Shown one piece after another: positions 21,830-33,654 of a stretch of 64,000 bases of DNA. Source of the DNA: Hydrangea macrophylla (Eukaryota; Streptophyta; Magnoliopsida; Cornales; Hydrangeaceae); contig CM066983.1 of NCBI GenBank assembly GCA_033977485.1, positions 59,639,010 through 59,703,009 of the forward strand. The letters run 5' to 3'. The position numbers and the translations under genes were made by a program. The notes beneath the pieces are model-generated. The model was not told the origin of the DNA. It made no database searches and saw only the letters and a list, made by a program, of their open reading frames with translations. The stretch's first letter is position 1; the number at the start of each line of letters is the position of its first letter.

Positions 21830-22093
21830 GAACTCCCTCGGCTACTCTTCTTCCAACATGTTGATAAACTCAAACCCTCCTAGACCTGTTTCCTCTTTTT
21901 GAAATTGCACCTCTAGAACTAGCGCGCTTAATGAAGCTTCAGACAGACGAACCCAACTGTCCCCGAGAATATCATAGACATTGTCTTTCTAAACACATTT
22001 GACTTTCTGATGAACTGTAGATGGTATGGCACCTAGACTGTCTAACCACGGCCTTCCTAGTAGCAAATTAAAAGAGGCAGGGATGTCAATGAC

Positions 22094-22458
22094 CTAAAAT
22101 TCAGCTTCCTTTTCCACCGGCCTGACAGCGAGATGAAGGAGAATTATCCCCATGACTGTCCTCTGAGTGTTATCATACGCTCTCACCTTCTGCTTAGACG
22201 GTATGAACGTTGATTCATCCAAACCCATACGCTTAGCTGTTCGGAATAGACACACGTTTAGAGCAGACCCATTGTCAACAAGACAAGCAGGCACAGTGTT
22301 TCCCAAGCATTCAACAGTGATGTACAACAGTTTATTATGAACAGGCCCCCCGGAGGTAGGTCATCAGATGATAAGGTAATAGCCAGAGTTGGAATTCTGC
22401 CGATTATTCCCACGAGGTCTTCTAGTGCTATGTCGATAGAAACATCAGATTGGTTCAA
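22094..22458 (-). pseudogene. Tat aspartic protease
   Basis: MYITVECLGNTVPACLVDNG reaches a DNGSALNVC active-site motif (D-x-G-S/A), then GLDESTFIPS and VRAYDNTQRTVMGII, typical of the Tat protease. It would cut the Gag-Pol polyprotein. The frames 22458-22258 and 22327-22094 overlap, so a frameshift lies within the domain. Confidence 0.8.
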
Positions 22459-22820
22459 AGCATCCAGAACTGCCTACATGTGATGTTTGGAAGCAATCAA
22501 CAAACCCCAGATGGTGATGTTAGTTTGAGTCTTCCTCGTTTGCTTTAAAACCCTATCTTCTTCCTCTTCTTCATTCATTTTCCCTTTCTATTTGTCCAAT
22601 TCCCTCCCCGGGTGATCCTCCTCCAGCTCATGAGGTTTGAAATGTCTCCCTGGCCGGGTTAGGTGGCTAACTTCTTCTTTTGCCCACAGACTATCGGTTT
22701 TGAAAACAACTTTCAAGCTCCCTTTCCCCTTCTCTTCATCGCTTGCATACCACAGATCATCTTCTACTCAATCTACATCAGTGTTGCTAGTTTCTTGAAC
22801 CCACCAGTCCAATTGTTTTG

Positions 22821-24303
22821 TCATTCCTTCTCCACAATTTTTTGATTGACTCCCCAAAGTGCAAATTGCCAAACCCTATGGCAGGAATAAGACTTTCTTA
22901 GTGTCCTAGATTTAGTGATTAGCCTAGACGGATCGAAGATCATCCCTTCTTTCCGCAAGAAGTAAAGGCCTTGTGGCAGTGGTACAGCATGGTGATTCGG
23001 TAGTGGATTCCTAGTAACGTTCAGAGCTTTGATGGGCGGCTCGGATATCACCTTGTTATTAATGAGGTCCTGGATTTCATGTCTCAGCCTTATGCGTTGG
23101 TCCGTAGAGTGACCCCTTTGTTGGTGAAATTTGCAATAAATATCTTCCCAAAACATTGGCAGAAGTGGACTTGGTAGAGGTCGAGGCTCTAACAGACGAC
23201 GATGACCCTTTGCCGTCAGCCTATCAAGAGCGATTGACAGTGAAACTCCCAAGTCTGAAAACTTCCTTGGCTATTTATCCCCTCCTCTCCTTGGCTTTAT
23301 GTCGAACTTTTTCTCCGATCCACTTAATGCATTGACATTGGTGGGGCCAGAGTGACCCCCCAAATGTCTCCCATTCAACCCATAATTTGACCTGCTATAT
23401 CGATTCGGCTGTTCCTCCTTCTTGATTACCCCTTCTTGGATCGCATCCTCCATCCTTGTTCCTACATCAAAAACCTCAACGAAGGTGTTGATCAACTGAA
23501 TCTTATCTTCTCTTGGTAGAAGGGCTGAAGATTCTTTATTAACATTCAGATCTGGTCTTTCTCGGGTGGCCTCTGTACCATCTTACTTGCCTTTCCCCTC
23601 TACCTGCTCAAATACTCAACGAACGATTCCTTGTTCCCTGCCTAGTGGTCTCCAAATCTCAGACTATGACATCCAAATATTGGTTATACTCATACTGTGC
23701 CACAAATTCTTTGATCTCATCTTCTCAAATCTGGGTTTTGCTTGGTTCAAGTATGATATACCAAGATAGAGCAGCACCGGTTAAAGTCTGCTGAAATAAG
23801 ACGGCCATCATGGTAGTACTCAGCCCACTCGGTTGGAAAGACCCGATACACATTCTCACATAACTGTGAGGATTCCCTGTCCCATCGAATTTGTCAAAGA
23901 CCGGCCATTTGAATTCAACAGGCAGCGTTTCATGGACCCCATCATATAGACCTTCCAACTCCATCAGATAAGTGTCAACCCCTTGAGCCTTATGCATCAC
24001 CCTTTCTAGCTTCTCGATCTTTTCGGTCATTATCCTCTCTTTGTCAGTCTTTTCCCTTTCCACCCTTTCCCTCTCTGCTCTAAGAACCTCGACTCTCGAC
24101 ATCTCTGGGTCATCGTACCAGCCTTCTTCCTTGACAGGCGGGTCGATGATTGGTGGATTTACAACCGGTGGTGGGCGTGCTATTGCTTCTATCATGACCA
24201 TCATTCGATTCATATTCTCAGCATGTCGCATCATTTGTTCCGCTTGTTGTTCTACTAGTGTCCGTAGTTCTGCTACTTCCCCATCATTTCTTTCGTCTGC
24301 CAT
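22821..24303 (-). pseudogene. Tat gag
   Basis: The structural capsid protein of the particle. It starts at 24303 (MADERNDGEVAELRTLVEQQ) with a coiled coil, then FKWPVFDKFDGTGNPHSYVR and LTGAALSWY, typical of Ty3/gypsy gag. A frame change lies between about 23725 and 23495. The next part has TFVEVFDVGTRMEDAIQEG; after an in-frame stop it continues (23252-22821) with ALDRLTAKG and a zinc-knuckle-like YCKFHQQRGHSTDQRIRLRHE. The last Cys of the knuckle is replaced by Arg. Further interrupted pieces continue toward the protease. Confidence 0.85.
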
Positions 24304-25531
24304 TTCTTCATCGCTCCTTCTTACTAACCTTGCTATGGGACCTCTAAACCGAATCGTGCCTAAACTGGATGCTATTTTTGCCCTACAAAAGAATTTTAAT
24401 AATTTTCAAAACTTTTTCTTCCTTTTTATTTTCATCTTGGTAAAAGGTTTCACGAATGGTTTATATATCACACGGATGCATATGCATGTGTGCGTGTGTG
24501 CCTACTCTATATGCAAAAGAAAGAAAAAATTCTAATCCTAGTAACTAGATACATAAGCATATAAAATCCTTATTCGTGTCAAATGCGCTAATTTCTCCTC
24601 TCTTTGTGATCCTTATTACCCATTCAAGGATTGGGTATTTAAAACTTTTGAAATTCATTTAGAAAGCATATCATGGATGATGAAATCTTTTGAAACGATT
24701 CCTGGGAATTCTTTTGAAAACGATGATGTTTGGACATTCCTGAGATTTTGCTTTAAAATTCATTTGAAAAGCACTTCTCCTGAAAATAATTCCCAAGATT
24801 TTTGGATTTCCCTTTGAGGATGAGAGTGTGAAAATATACCTCAACAAGGGTTGACTTGGAATTTTAACTTTAAAGTCTTTGAAAGAGCAATTTGGAAACT
24901 TTTGGAATGAAGATGGCAAAATCTGTTTGCTTTCAAAGATAAATTAAAATTCTTTCGGAAGGAGGATCACATGATCGGATTATCACCGTACTTTTTCATG
25001 AATTTGGATACATACAAGGTCAATGATGCTTAGCTAAACATGATATAAGAGATGTAATCTTATAATCAAGATTAAGCATGTTCTCAAATGTCATAGGACA
25101 TGAAGAGGAATTGCTCAAAAGTGATTAAGTGGTTACACATCTTTCATCAAGAAAGTATCGCCATCATCTCAAGTAATCCCTTCCGGGCATACAAAACTCC
25201 TTAGCATATAATCCTAATAAAGAATTGATTCCCTAATTTTGAAAGGTTCTATAGAACTATCATGCAGAGGCCGAGTTTTGGTCAAATAAGGGACCCTTGA
25301 CACATACCCGATAGGATACTTTATATACCAACACATGATACGAGATCAAGGGTGATCACACGTCCCATGATAACTTGACCGATCGGGTTGCCCCGAGCCT
25401 CCAAGGTCATAGTTCCGTGCAATCGACTGGAGAGACATGCAAGTGTAATGCAACGGGCACACAAAAATTAATTAATTTGATTAAAAGGATGCTTTAAAGT
25501 CTAATCCTTGAGTAAACCCACAATCAAATTT
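24304..25531 (-). other. Tat 5' untranslated leader
   Basis: About 1.2 kb between the primer site and gag. It is AT-rich with (GT/CA) motifs near 24476-24500, and many GGAATTTTGAAAC-like words in direct and inverted forms at 24640-24920. No ORF with a recognisable family. A long leader is usual for Tat/Ogre elements. Confidence 0.6.
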
Positions 25532-25581
25532 CTGGTCTGCAAAACCAGAGATTCTGGGTTCGATCCCCAGCAGAGTCGCCA
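25532..25581 (-). promoter_or_regulatory. Primer-binding site with a 50-nt tRNA 3'-half imprint
   Basis: On the minus strand the primer site starts TGGCGACTCTGCTGGGGATC. Read on the plus strand, 25532-25581 is a complete tRNA 3' half: anticodon stem CTGGT/ACCAG with a 7-nt loop (CTGCAAA), a 5-nt variable region, T stem CTGGG/CCCAG with loop TTCGATC, the 3' acceptor strand CAGAGTC, discriminator G and CCA. From memory, plant tRNA-Arg(ACG) has this 3' half with few changes. Ordinary primer sites match only 8-18 nt. The tRNA 5' half is absent, so this is not a tRNA gene. Confidence 0.8.
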
Positions 25582-25584
25582 GAT

Positions 25585-28286
25585 TTTGGATATCGCAATT
25601 TCCTTACCCGCAACTTTTGCAAAAATATTTTCAATATTCAAATTCAAATTCAAAAATGAGTCGCCACTTAATTTTTGAAAGGAAAATTAAGAAACCATTT
25701 TTAAAGCAAACTGATCTTTTTAGAAACCAGGGATTTCTAGGTCCGGAGATTATGGAATGAGGGGGGGAGCCCAACGGACTAAAACACCCCCTCTCATCCT
25801 ATCTCGCGATAGGGCTCTACTCAACATCCTTTTAATCGAATTTGTTAATATAAGCATGCCCTCAACTAATACATATATATATATATATATAAATATACAT
25901 TACAAAAGCATGTCCAAAGGGGTGTAAGATTGCAAATGATAAAATATCACTCAAAATCACATATTTCGATTAGCAAACAATATGATGTGTGTTTAGGGAA
26001 CTAGGAAACTTACCCGGGATCCAGCCGCGAATGTTTAAATGTGTAATGCATACAAAAGAATAAATCCTAATAAAAGGGTCTCTAATCACATATATACACA
26101 AAAGGTAAATCTTAATTCTAAGGTGTCGCACATGAGGTCGAAAAATCAATAAAATTAATAAATAATTAAGCTAGAGAAGAGTCAAGAGATCATACCTCAT
26201 CAGCGCTACAAAACAAGGGTTAGTCCACATGCTTTAGAAAGGATATACGATATCAAATAACCATCTCTAAATGTCTAGCTTAATCCTATCAAGTAGAAGA
26301 AATGGCGTACCAATAATTCTAAGCATAAGTATCAATCTACATGGATGAGTGTACATGATTACATGGAAACAAGAACAAGCTATCGGATTATTCCTTGATT
26401 TGGACCACTTAGCCTCTGAATTCAAGCTTAACTAATCATTTTTGAAGCATGGTTTAAGCCCTAAGTCGTGGGGGAATCATTTGAACTTTCATTTACAAAG
26501 TTTATTAAATATGTCATGAACTTCTGAGAACTACAGAGAGCAAATCAAACATTTAAGAATTGGAAAAACATGGTTGCCATGGTTTGATGTCAATGAATTT
26601 TGTATACAAGATGCCTTTATGAGTCTAGTTTCTAATCCAAAAAGAAAATCAAAGTTCCAACGGTTAGATCTCTGGGAATTAAATAAACACTAGACATCAC
26701 TCAAAAATTTCCAACCTTCTATCCAGAGATATTGTACGATTTTCTAAAAATAGTAAAAAAATCTAAAAGACTCTAATCTTTTTAGGGGGTCTTTTTAACA
26801 CATTGAACTTCATAGAAAAAAAAACTATTCGGGGTCATCAATACTTGATTAGGGCTTTGATTTACTCATTTCAAAAGGGTATTGTTGTTCTGAAACTCTA
26901 GGCAGATTGTTGTTGTTTTACAAAACTCATGACCAAACCACCCTAACCATGGAATCTTATTAAAACAAAAATTACAGTGGTAGAACTTTGAGTTATAGAC
27001 ACTTTTCCATTGGTTTCATTCAATTCCAACAATTCGATGTTTAACTAAAAATCTTTGATGAAAAGTGGTTGATGAACTCACTGCATTTTTGTCTAGTTCA
27101 TCTTTCACTTACTAATTTTAACTACTAAGCCATTAAACTTGGCTTTAGTTAACCCAATTCTCCTACCATTTGATGGTCATGGGAGGCTAATGACTCTTAT
27201 GCTTGTAGATTTCAAATGAAATATGGAAAAACTTCATGAAATCTAAAGATAATAAACCCAAATCATGATAATAGACTTGAACTTATTAACTAAACATGTT
27301 AAACATCAACTTCAACCCTCTTGTAAACCATGGACTTACAAGAGAGCTAAAGGACTTCAAGTCAAGAGATTCGAATGAGACATTGAAGGTTTTATGAATC
27401 TCAAGAGGTGAACATAATTAAAAGAAATGACTTAAAAAAAACCAAGTATTATCTAAGTTAATACATATTTAAAGACTAATTAGTCTAAAGTCTACCTACA
27501 AATATCCTCAACTTGGTGATTTTGAAGGATTTCCACAAATAAAACAAGCTCTTCAACTCTTAATTTACACACAACTTCCTCTTTCACCCTTAAGAAAGTG
27601 ATTTTTAGATAGGTTTGGGAAATTTTTGAGAGGTTGAAGATGAAAAGGTTCAAGATAAGGTTGCAAAATTCAAGAATTCATCCTCTCATGCAATGGGATA
27701 TTCACCCTCTTCATATAGGAAAATTTAAAAGGGTATTTCAGTAATTTCAGGGGCAAAAATATTGATCTCGTATGTCCTTTTGATGGTACAAAATGTGTTG
27801 TATCACTGCTGTCTGCCAGAAAATACAGCACTTACTGGAGATGGAAGCGGAAGTTAGTGACAGTCGGTGTAGCACTCAATGAATGCTGCAGTGGCAATCA
27901 CTGATTGTCGTACCGGCATTCACTGAATGCCACGGACAACTCCAAGAACTGCCGTCTTTTTAAGATTTTCCATTTTTGCAGCATTTGGTGAATTTTAACG
28001 GCATCCAGTGAATATCGTTGCGGTATTCACTGACTGCCGGTCCAGCAATATGTGACTGCCGCATCGGAAACCCGTAACTGCCACAGGTTCTGCCCTGTGC
28101 CGTTTGCTCTTATCCCCTCTTTTCTCTTTCTTTTCCTTCCCTTCTTTCTTTTGTTTAAATTGCAGAGCCTTTTGAAGAGCTTGAATCATTTTTGGAAACC
28201 CTAGATTAGTTCAGGCATTGTCATCATCGGATCTGGAGGTAGTACTCCCCTTAATTCAACGTTCGGTCCAAATCGGGGTGTCTACA
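25585..28286 (-). mobile_element. 5' LTR of the Tat element (about 2.7 kb)
   Basis: It starts (element sense) TGTAGACACCCC at 28286 and ends GATATCCAAA just before the primer site. It aligns with 7886-10574 throughout. It includes a (TA)n tract near 25873-25892 and the U3 palindrome cluster at about 27830-28090, such as CGGCATTCACTGAATGCC (about 27917). The TATA-like site near 27715 is altered relative to the other LTR. Confidence 0.9.
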
Positions 28287-28445
28287 GTTGCCCTCTCACT
28301 CTCTCTACTAGTCTTTGTTTAGAGAGAGAAAGCTCAACAACAATGGCAACGCCGGATGTGCTTTCTCTCAGTCTCCCTCAGCCTCTCCAACCTCCTCTCC
28401 GATCACACGATTGGGTTTCTGAGAAATCGATGAGGGTTTTGTAGG
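28287..28445 (+). CDS. Candidate start of a disrupted host gene
   Basis: Immediately beyond the Tat element is a CT-rich, 5'-UTR-like stretch and an ATG at 28343 in a good plant context (AACAATGGC). It opens a 33-codon frame (MATPDVLSLSLPQPLQPPL...) with a stop at 28442-28444. I recognise no family. It could be the first exon of a gene whose 5' UTR or promoter was hit by the Tat insertion, or a chance ORF. Confidence 0.3.
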
Positions 28446-28799
28446 ATTGAGATCGGAGGTATGAATTTGTAGAAAATATTGTTGGGTTTGGAAGAAGATA
28501 AGAGAATGAAGATTGGGATAGCAGTGAAGATGAAATCGAGAAGTGATGTTGTGGGTTTCTTGTGGAGGTGTTATCCTCTGTAGGAAGGGTGGTGGCTATT
28601 GGTGGCGGCGATTGTTGGTGGTGGTGGCGGCGGTGGTGGAGGCGGAGGCATGTTAGTGGTTGATATATGGAAAGATGTTATGTTTTTTAATTTGATGGTG
28701 TGGAAAGAAGAGCCCATATTAGAGGAGATGAGACGAAGAGGGCATGAAATGAAAAGCTAGTTTTAGATGAATTCATTTGTAGACTTGTTTTTAGTGATA
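28446..28799 (+). other. GGT-rich stretch after the candidate gene start
   Basis: A (GGTGGCG)n-like Gly-codon-rich tract lies at about 28586-28650, with no long frame. It may be the decayed continuation of the candidate gene. Nothing else recognised. Confidence 0.3.
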
Positions 28800-29235
28800 A
28801 GATAGTGTTAAATGTATTCCTAATATAGCAATGTTAAATTTAACACTAGTGTTCTTGTTTCAAAGGTTGTGGAGTGAAATTGTATACTATATTGTGGTTC
28901 AAAAGGTTGTAGTGTAAAATTTAACACTCATGTTCTTTAAAAGTTGTGATGTGAAAATGCATATTATGTTGTAGTTCAAAGGTTGTGGTTCAAAAGGTTA
29001 TAGTGTAAAATTTAACACTCATGTTCTTCGTTCATATGATGTGGTGCTAAATTGTACACTATGTAAAGGAAAATTGTGATATCAACGAAATGTTGTAGTT
29101 AGTGTAAAATGAATGTGCAAATGATTTGTGATAAGACAGTGTTCCATTTGTTGAATAACTCGAATATGAGTGTAAAATTTAACAATTCTTGTGTGAAATT
29201 TAACACTCACATTCATTCTAGTATGAAATTTAACA
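28800..29235. repeat. Dispersed TTAAATTTAACAC palindrome repeats
   Basis: Several copies of GTGTAAAATTTAACAC and relatives (GTTAAATTTAACACTAGTG near 28832; AGTGTAAAATTTAACACTCA near 28912, 29006 and 29170) alternate with GGTTGTGGTTCAAAAGG words. The units are partly palindromic around AAATTT. No gene. Confidence 0.7.
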
Positions 29236-30496
29236 CTAATTTTTTTATTTTTTTATTTTTTTGATGATGGTGATGAATGACATTAGATCACCCAAGAATG
29301 GTGAAAATGTGAAATTAAAAAAGATCTGTATAATATTAAACAGAATCTAACGTATAAAACCCTATAATTATGGCATTTAGTAACTTCCTAAAATATATGC
29401 AAGATTTATGGAATTTGGTTTGGTAACTTTCCAAAATATATGCAAGATTTATGGGATTTAATTTGACCGAAATTACATATCAGCATTATATATATCATTT
29501 ATGGTTAAAATGGACAATTTATCTATCACTAATTGGAGATTTTGGACTAATCTCTAACAACAATTACAATTATAGGACCAATTATTATGGAGTACCAATT
29601 GGTTGACCTATTACACAAAACATAGGTAAAACGGGACTTTCGACTAGATTTTTCTTTTTTTTTACACTCTAATAGAAGACACAAAAAAAAAGGAAAAAAA
29701 ATTGAAAAAAAGAAGAAGAAAGCAAAAAAGAAAATGTTAGAACAAAAGGGTTTTTCTTAGCGGTGCTTTGTTTGATGACACGTGAGTGTTGATTCAAGAA
29801 TTTTTTATTGGGGTCTAAATTGAACTTTAGACAGTTGATGATTTTTGTTGTGAATTAATTATATGAATTATATTCATAGGATTACAGTTTGCTTATTTTT
29901 ATGTTTAGTGGAATGGTAAAGTCATAATACACAAGTTACGTTGGGGATACCAGGAATAAATTGACAGTGAGCTTCAAAATATTCAATTTAGCCTTAGAGA
30001 ACGGGACCAATCTTTATGATCCAGCTGATTCTATGGGGGACTGGCAGGTTAAATCTCCAGAGTAAAAAACTTTATAAAAAGTTCATACGTGACAGTTATT
30101 TTTCCTTGTTATTCTCCCAATTTGGGAATAGGTTTGAGTTCCAATGTGAATTTTGCTTCTGGGGGTTGTTGCTTAATGAGTATTTTCCCAATTTGAATGT
30201 TTAGTCAAAATTTAGCTACTCAAGCAATTACGATATAATTGTTTAATTGTATTTTTTTATGTTCAATTGGCATGTTGATGGGATTGTTTGGTCAGATAAG
30301 CTTAGGATAGGAAAATGAGTGATATGTAAGCCTGATTTTGAAAGTGACTTCATCTGTGTACATTGTCCATGGTTGAACTTGCTTATTGTAAGTTATTAAG
30401 TACCGAAGATGTGGAATTAATTTTTGGCCGCATGATTAGAATTGTTCGTAGTGACTTTAGGCATGGACTATACCTAGTATATAAATAAGGGTTTAA
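29236..30496. other. AT-rich spacer
   Basis: A/T- and A/G-rich tracts (about 29680-29740) and a duplicated AAAATATATGCAAGATTTATGG word (about 29391 and 29435). A 62-residue frame at 30016-30204 has no recognisable family. Nothing else supported. Confidence 0.4.
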
Positions 30497-30499
30497 TTA

Positions 30500-30743
30500 G
30501 GCCACGTTTGTTTCGCTGGACAGGATTAGGGGGGATTACTTCTCCCCTTCACTATTTGAGGGACTATTAATACCAGCCCCCCCATGGGATAAAATAGTGG
30601 CCCATTTGGGGGACTATTTAGTTAAAAAGGACTAATAGTCCGGTGTAAGGTGGCCGAACCAAACACCGGACTATTGAATTAAAATGGACTAATAGTCCTA
30701 TCCTCCCCTATCCGGCCCTTAATCCTGCGAAACAAACGAGGCC
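30500..30743. mobile_element. Tourist/PIF-Harbinger-like MITE (244 bp)
   Basis: It starts GGCCACGTTTGTTTCGC and ends GCGAAACAAACGAGGCC, near-perfect terminal inverted repeats. It is flanked on both sides by TTA (30497-30499 and 30744-30746), the 3-bp duplication typical of PIF/Harbinger. The interior has inverted GGACTAATAGTCC words. It is too short to code for a transposase. Confidence 0.88.
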
Positions 30744-31013
30744 TTAGTGAATAGAATAAACGATTGGACTTTTATAGTCCTTAGTCCAATCGCAAAACAG
30801 TGTTGGTAATAACTCTCTTGTACATTTTTGGGACAAAATTGCCCTTCGAGCACGCGCACATGTGTGCGTCCAAATGTGCCTAACCGACCATGTGCCTTGT
30901 AGTTCAAAAGTATACCACATGATGCCACGTGTACCTAATTGTAACTAATTTTATAAAAGTTTTGCCAAACTTTAAATAACTTTTAATATATAAACAATTT
31001 TTTTATAAAATTT

Positions 31014-31215
31014 AGGGTAAATATCACATGCCTCCCCTGAGATTTGACATTAATACACATACCTCCCCTCACATTTCAGGAATCTCACTTACCTCCCTTA
31101 TTTTTAAATTTTAGTATCAGTTTCCTCCCTCCCTTTAACAAATCGTTATAAATTTAAGGGAATCTAACACTAAAACTCATAAATAAGGGAGGTAAGTGAG
31201 ATTCTTGAAAAGTTA
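31014..31215. mobile_element. Foldback segment with TIR-like ends
   Basis: AGGAATCTCACTTACCTCCC (about 31077) is matched in inverse by GGGAGGTAAGTGAGATTCTT (about 31186). The leading GGGTAAATATCACATGCCTC resembles the end of the long-TIR element at 46642 (GGGCAAATTACACTGATCTC). Probably a deleted relative of that family. Confidence 0.5.
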
Positions 31216-31690
31216 TGTGAAATTTCAGACAACCTTTTTATGTGAAATTTCACACAACTATATATGTGAACTTTCACACAACTTTTTATGTGAAATTTCA
31301 CACGACTATTTTATGTAAAATTTCACACAACTTTTTTATATCTAGAAAAAAGTTATGTGAAATTTCAAACTACTTTTTTATGTGAAATTTCACACAACTA
31401 TTTATATGAAATTTCGCACAACTTTTTATGTCAAGAAAAAAGTTATGTGAAATTTCAAACTTTTTTATGTGAAATTTCACACAACTATTTATGTAAAATT
31501 TCGCACAACTATTTTATGTGAAATTTGTGAAAGGAAAAAAGTTATATGAAATTTCACATAACTAGCTGTGAGAAATTTCACATAGTTAGCTATGTGAAAT
31601 TTGTGGGAAAAAAAAAAGGTCATATGAAATTTCACACAACTATTTTCAGAGTGAATTTCACATAACTTTACTTTCACAAAATCAATTCTG
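31200..31690. repeat. Tandem TGTGAAATTTCACACAACT array
   Basis: About 15 irregular units built on the palindrome TGTGAAATTTCACA followed by CAACTTTTTTA or CAACTATTT. They occur in both orientations (AAAGTTATGTGAAATTTC and GTGAAATTTCACACAACT). Units are roughly 25-35 bp. Confidence 0.85.
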
Positions 31691-32271
31691 TGAAACTTTT
31701 AATTTCACAAAACCTTAAATACACAATTAGAAGAATTTCATAAAAACAAAACAGAGGCATCAACATATATTCCCACTTGTATCAACAAAGAAGTAAAAAA
31801 AAATTACTTGATATAACTGAAATCATTAGCTACCGTCATCTCCGACTACATCTAATGGAGAAACTACCAAAGCAAATTTAGAGAGATAAAGTAATACTCC
31901 TAGATAACCATAGATATATGGAGCTAGAGAGAGAAAATGGGGGACCCTAACTGAAAACAAATTACCATGCAATTTGATTTGGGCTATGATAGGGAAAAAG
32001 AGATTAATCAAAAGTTAGTTGGTGTCAACAGTCACCATCTTCATCAGATCGTTCACTCTAGCAAATCCATTTGTCACCATCTTCATCAGATCACCCATCG
32101 TTAGCAGATTTTTTGGTGGAGTTGTTCAAGGCGATGTTGGATATTGAACAACTAAGGTTGGGCGACGGCGATCGGTGGCAGTTGGGCGACGACGGTGGAC
32201 GGTGGTGGGAAGGTAGTTGACAGTGGTGGCATCGGTGGTGGTCAACGGAAGTGGTGTGCGATGGTCCTCTG

Positions 32272-32318
<47 letters not shown>

Positions 32319-33015
32319 AAAGGGCTAGGGGTATTTTGGTCTTGATATTAGTGGGTCAAATGGATCAAGTGAGTTGGTGTAGTTAAGTTTTACCAAGGAT
32401 GGAGTTTTGCCCAAAATTAAAAACGGGATGGACTTTATACCTACAAAATCCAGTTTGAGGAATTTATCACTAAATTCTATATAAATAAAGAGTAAATATG
32501 ACCATAAAAATACTAATTAGGTAGGCCTAGTGACATATTGCTATAAACCTTATGCATGTAGGGATGTATTGCTATAGTGGGAATTAGGTATACACTTATT
32601 GCTACATATTTAAGGTAGTTAGGGATTTATTACCAAATTTTTATTTATTCAATTGAAAAGGGAAGTGTGTGTATATATATCTATCTAATAAATGAGGAAT
32701 GCCTTTATAGGGAGACATTTTTAGCCTTTGGATCTCAATCCAAGTGTTGATAATCACTCAAGACTTTCCTCTCTCTCTCACCAATGGCCTAAATAAATAC
32801 GGTCCAAACAAATTCAGCCCAACCCAAACAAATCCAACTCAAGTCTTTAATCTAAGGGTCCTAATTGATTTAATTGTTGGACTTATCTACATTTCCTCTT
32901 TGAAAAAATAATTTTTGGTCTTTTAAAAAAAAAACAAAAAATTAAATGTTAATTTTTGGCTTAAGGGCTGTTCGGATATTAGAGTCAAAAGCACGCTGAC
33001 TCGCGGAGTTACTAC

Positions 33016-33047
<32 letters not shown>

Positions 33048-33076
33048 TAAGAGTAGCCATCTTTTGAATAATAAAA
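31691..33076. repeat. AT-rich spacer with (GA)n at 32276-32315 and (TA)n at 33015-33042
   Basis: A perfect (GA)n tract of about 20 units and a (TA)n tract of about 13 units. A direct repeat CACCATCTTCATCAGATC occurs at about 32034 and 32076. GGTGG-rich sequence follows at 32150-32270 without a supportable frame. No gene recognised. Confidence 0.75.
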
Positions 33077-33254
33077 AAATGCTACACACAACCTATTTCA
33101 TAACATGTTCCACAAGTAGAACATTTTGACCATTGATTTTGATGGGTCCTGCGCAGGACTCATGTGGGACCCTCATAGGATCCATCGAAATCAATGACCA
33201 GGATGTACTATTGTAGAATAAATTGTGAAATAAGTTATCTGTGTATAATTGCTC
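33077..33254. mobile_element. Foldback MITE (about 178 bp)
   Basis: The left arm (AACCTATTTCATAACATG, CATTGATTTTGATGG) is matched inversely by the right arm (CCATCGAAATCAATGACC, TTGTGAAATAAGTTATC) over nearly the whole length, with a centre near 33155. No target duplication was resolved. Superfamily unclear. Confidence 0.65.
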
Positions 33255-33654
33255 AAAAAAAAACTTGAAAACCCCTAAACTTCTTGTGATGTAAACCCCA
33301 AATCATTGAATATGTGAAACTGAGCTATTATTAGACTAATTATACACATACAAACAGCTAGCCTCCATTACAGATATGTATGTAATTGGCTGTCATTGTC
33401 CTTATCTTCCCTTTCAAAGCATGTGACTTCTACCTTTAAGTCTTCAAAATATGCCCTTTTCTCAACCAGTTTAAACAAATGGTTTAACACATGGATTCTT
33501 GTACCACTCTAGTGCTATCCACTCTTTGAGATTTTCCCTTGAAAAGAATAAATAGACAACACAAATTTGTTTTACTATATTTGAATTTTTTTAATTTTTT
33601 TTGCACATGTAAGTCAAAAGAAATCCCTTCACCACTTTGTACTTCTTCTCACTA

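Larger units (their letters stand above)
7886..28286 (-). mobile_element. Tat/Ogre-like Ty3/gypsy retrotransposon, about 20.4 kb, nearly complete but decayed
   Basis: Two long direct repeats (7886-10574 and 25585-28286) frame a minus-strand gag-protease-RT-RNase H-archaeal RNase H-integrase region. The 5' end (high coordinates) has a primer site for a tRNA ending CAGAGTCGCCA; the 3' end has a polypurine tract GAAGAGGGGCAAAC. Two RNase H domains, a large size and extra ORFs are hallmarks of the Tat lineage. Flanks are GTAGC (7881-7885) and GTTGC (28287-28291), a plausible 5-bp target duplication with one mismatch. All coding parts carry stops or frameshifts. Two broken genes lie in antisense between integrase and the 3' LTR. 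Confidence 0.9.

Noticed and set aside
25532..25581. A tRNA gene
   Set aside because: Only the 3' half is present, it ends in an encoded CCA, and it sits exactly at the primer-binding site; no D arm or 5' acceptor strand.
31200..31690. A CRISPR-like array
   Set aside because: Units are irregular, palindromic and in both orientations, without unique equal-length spacers; the sequence is eukaryotic.
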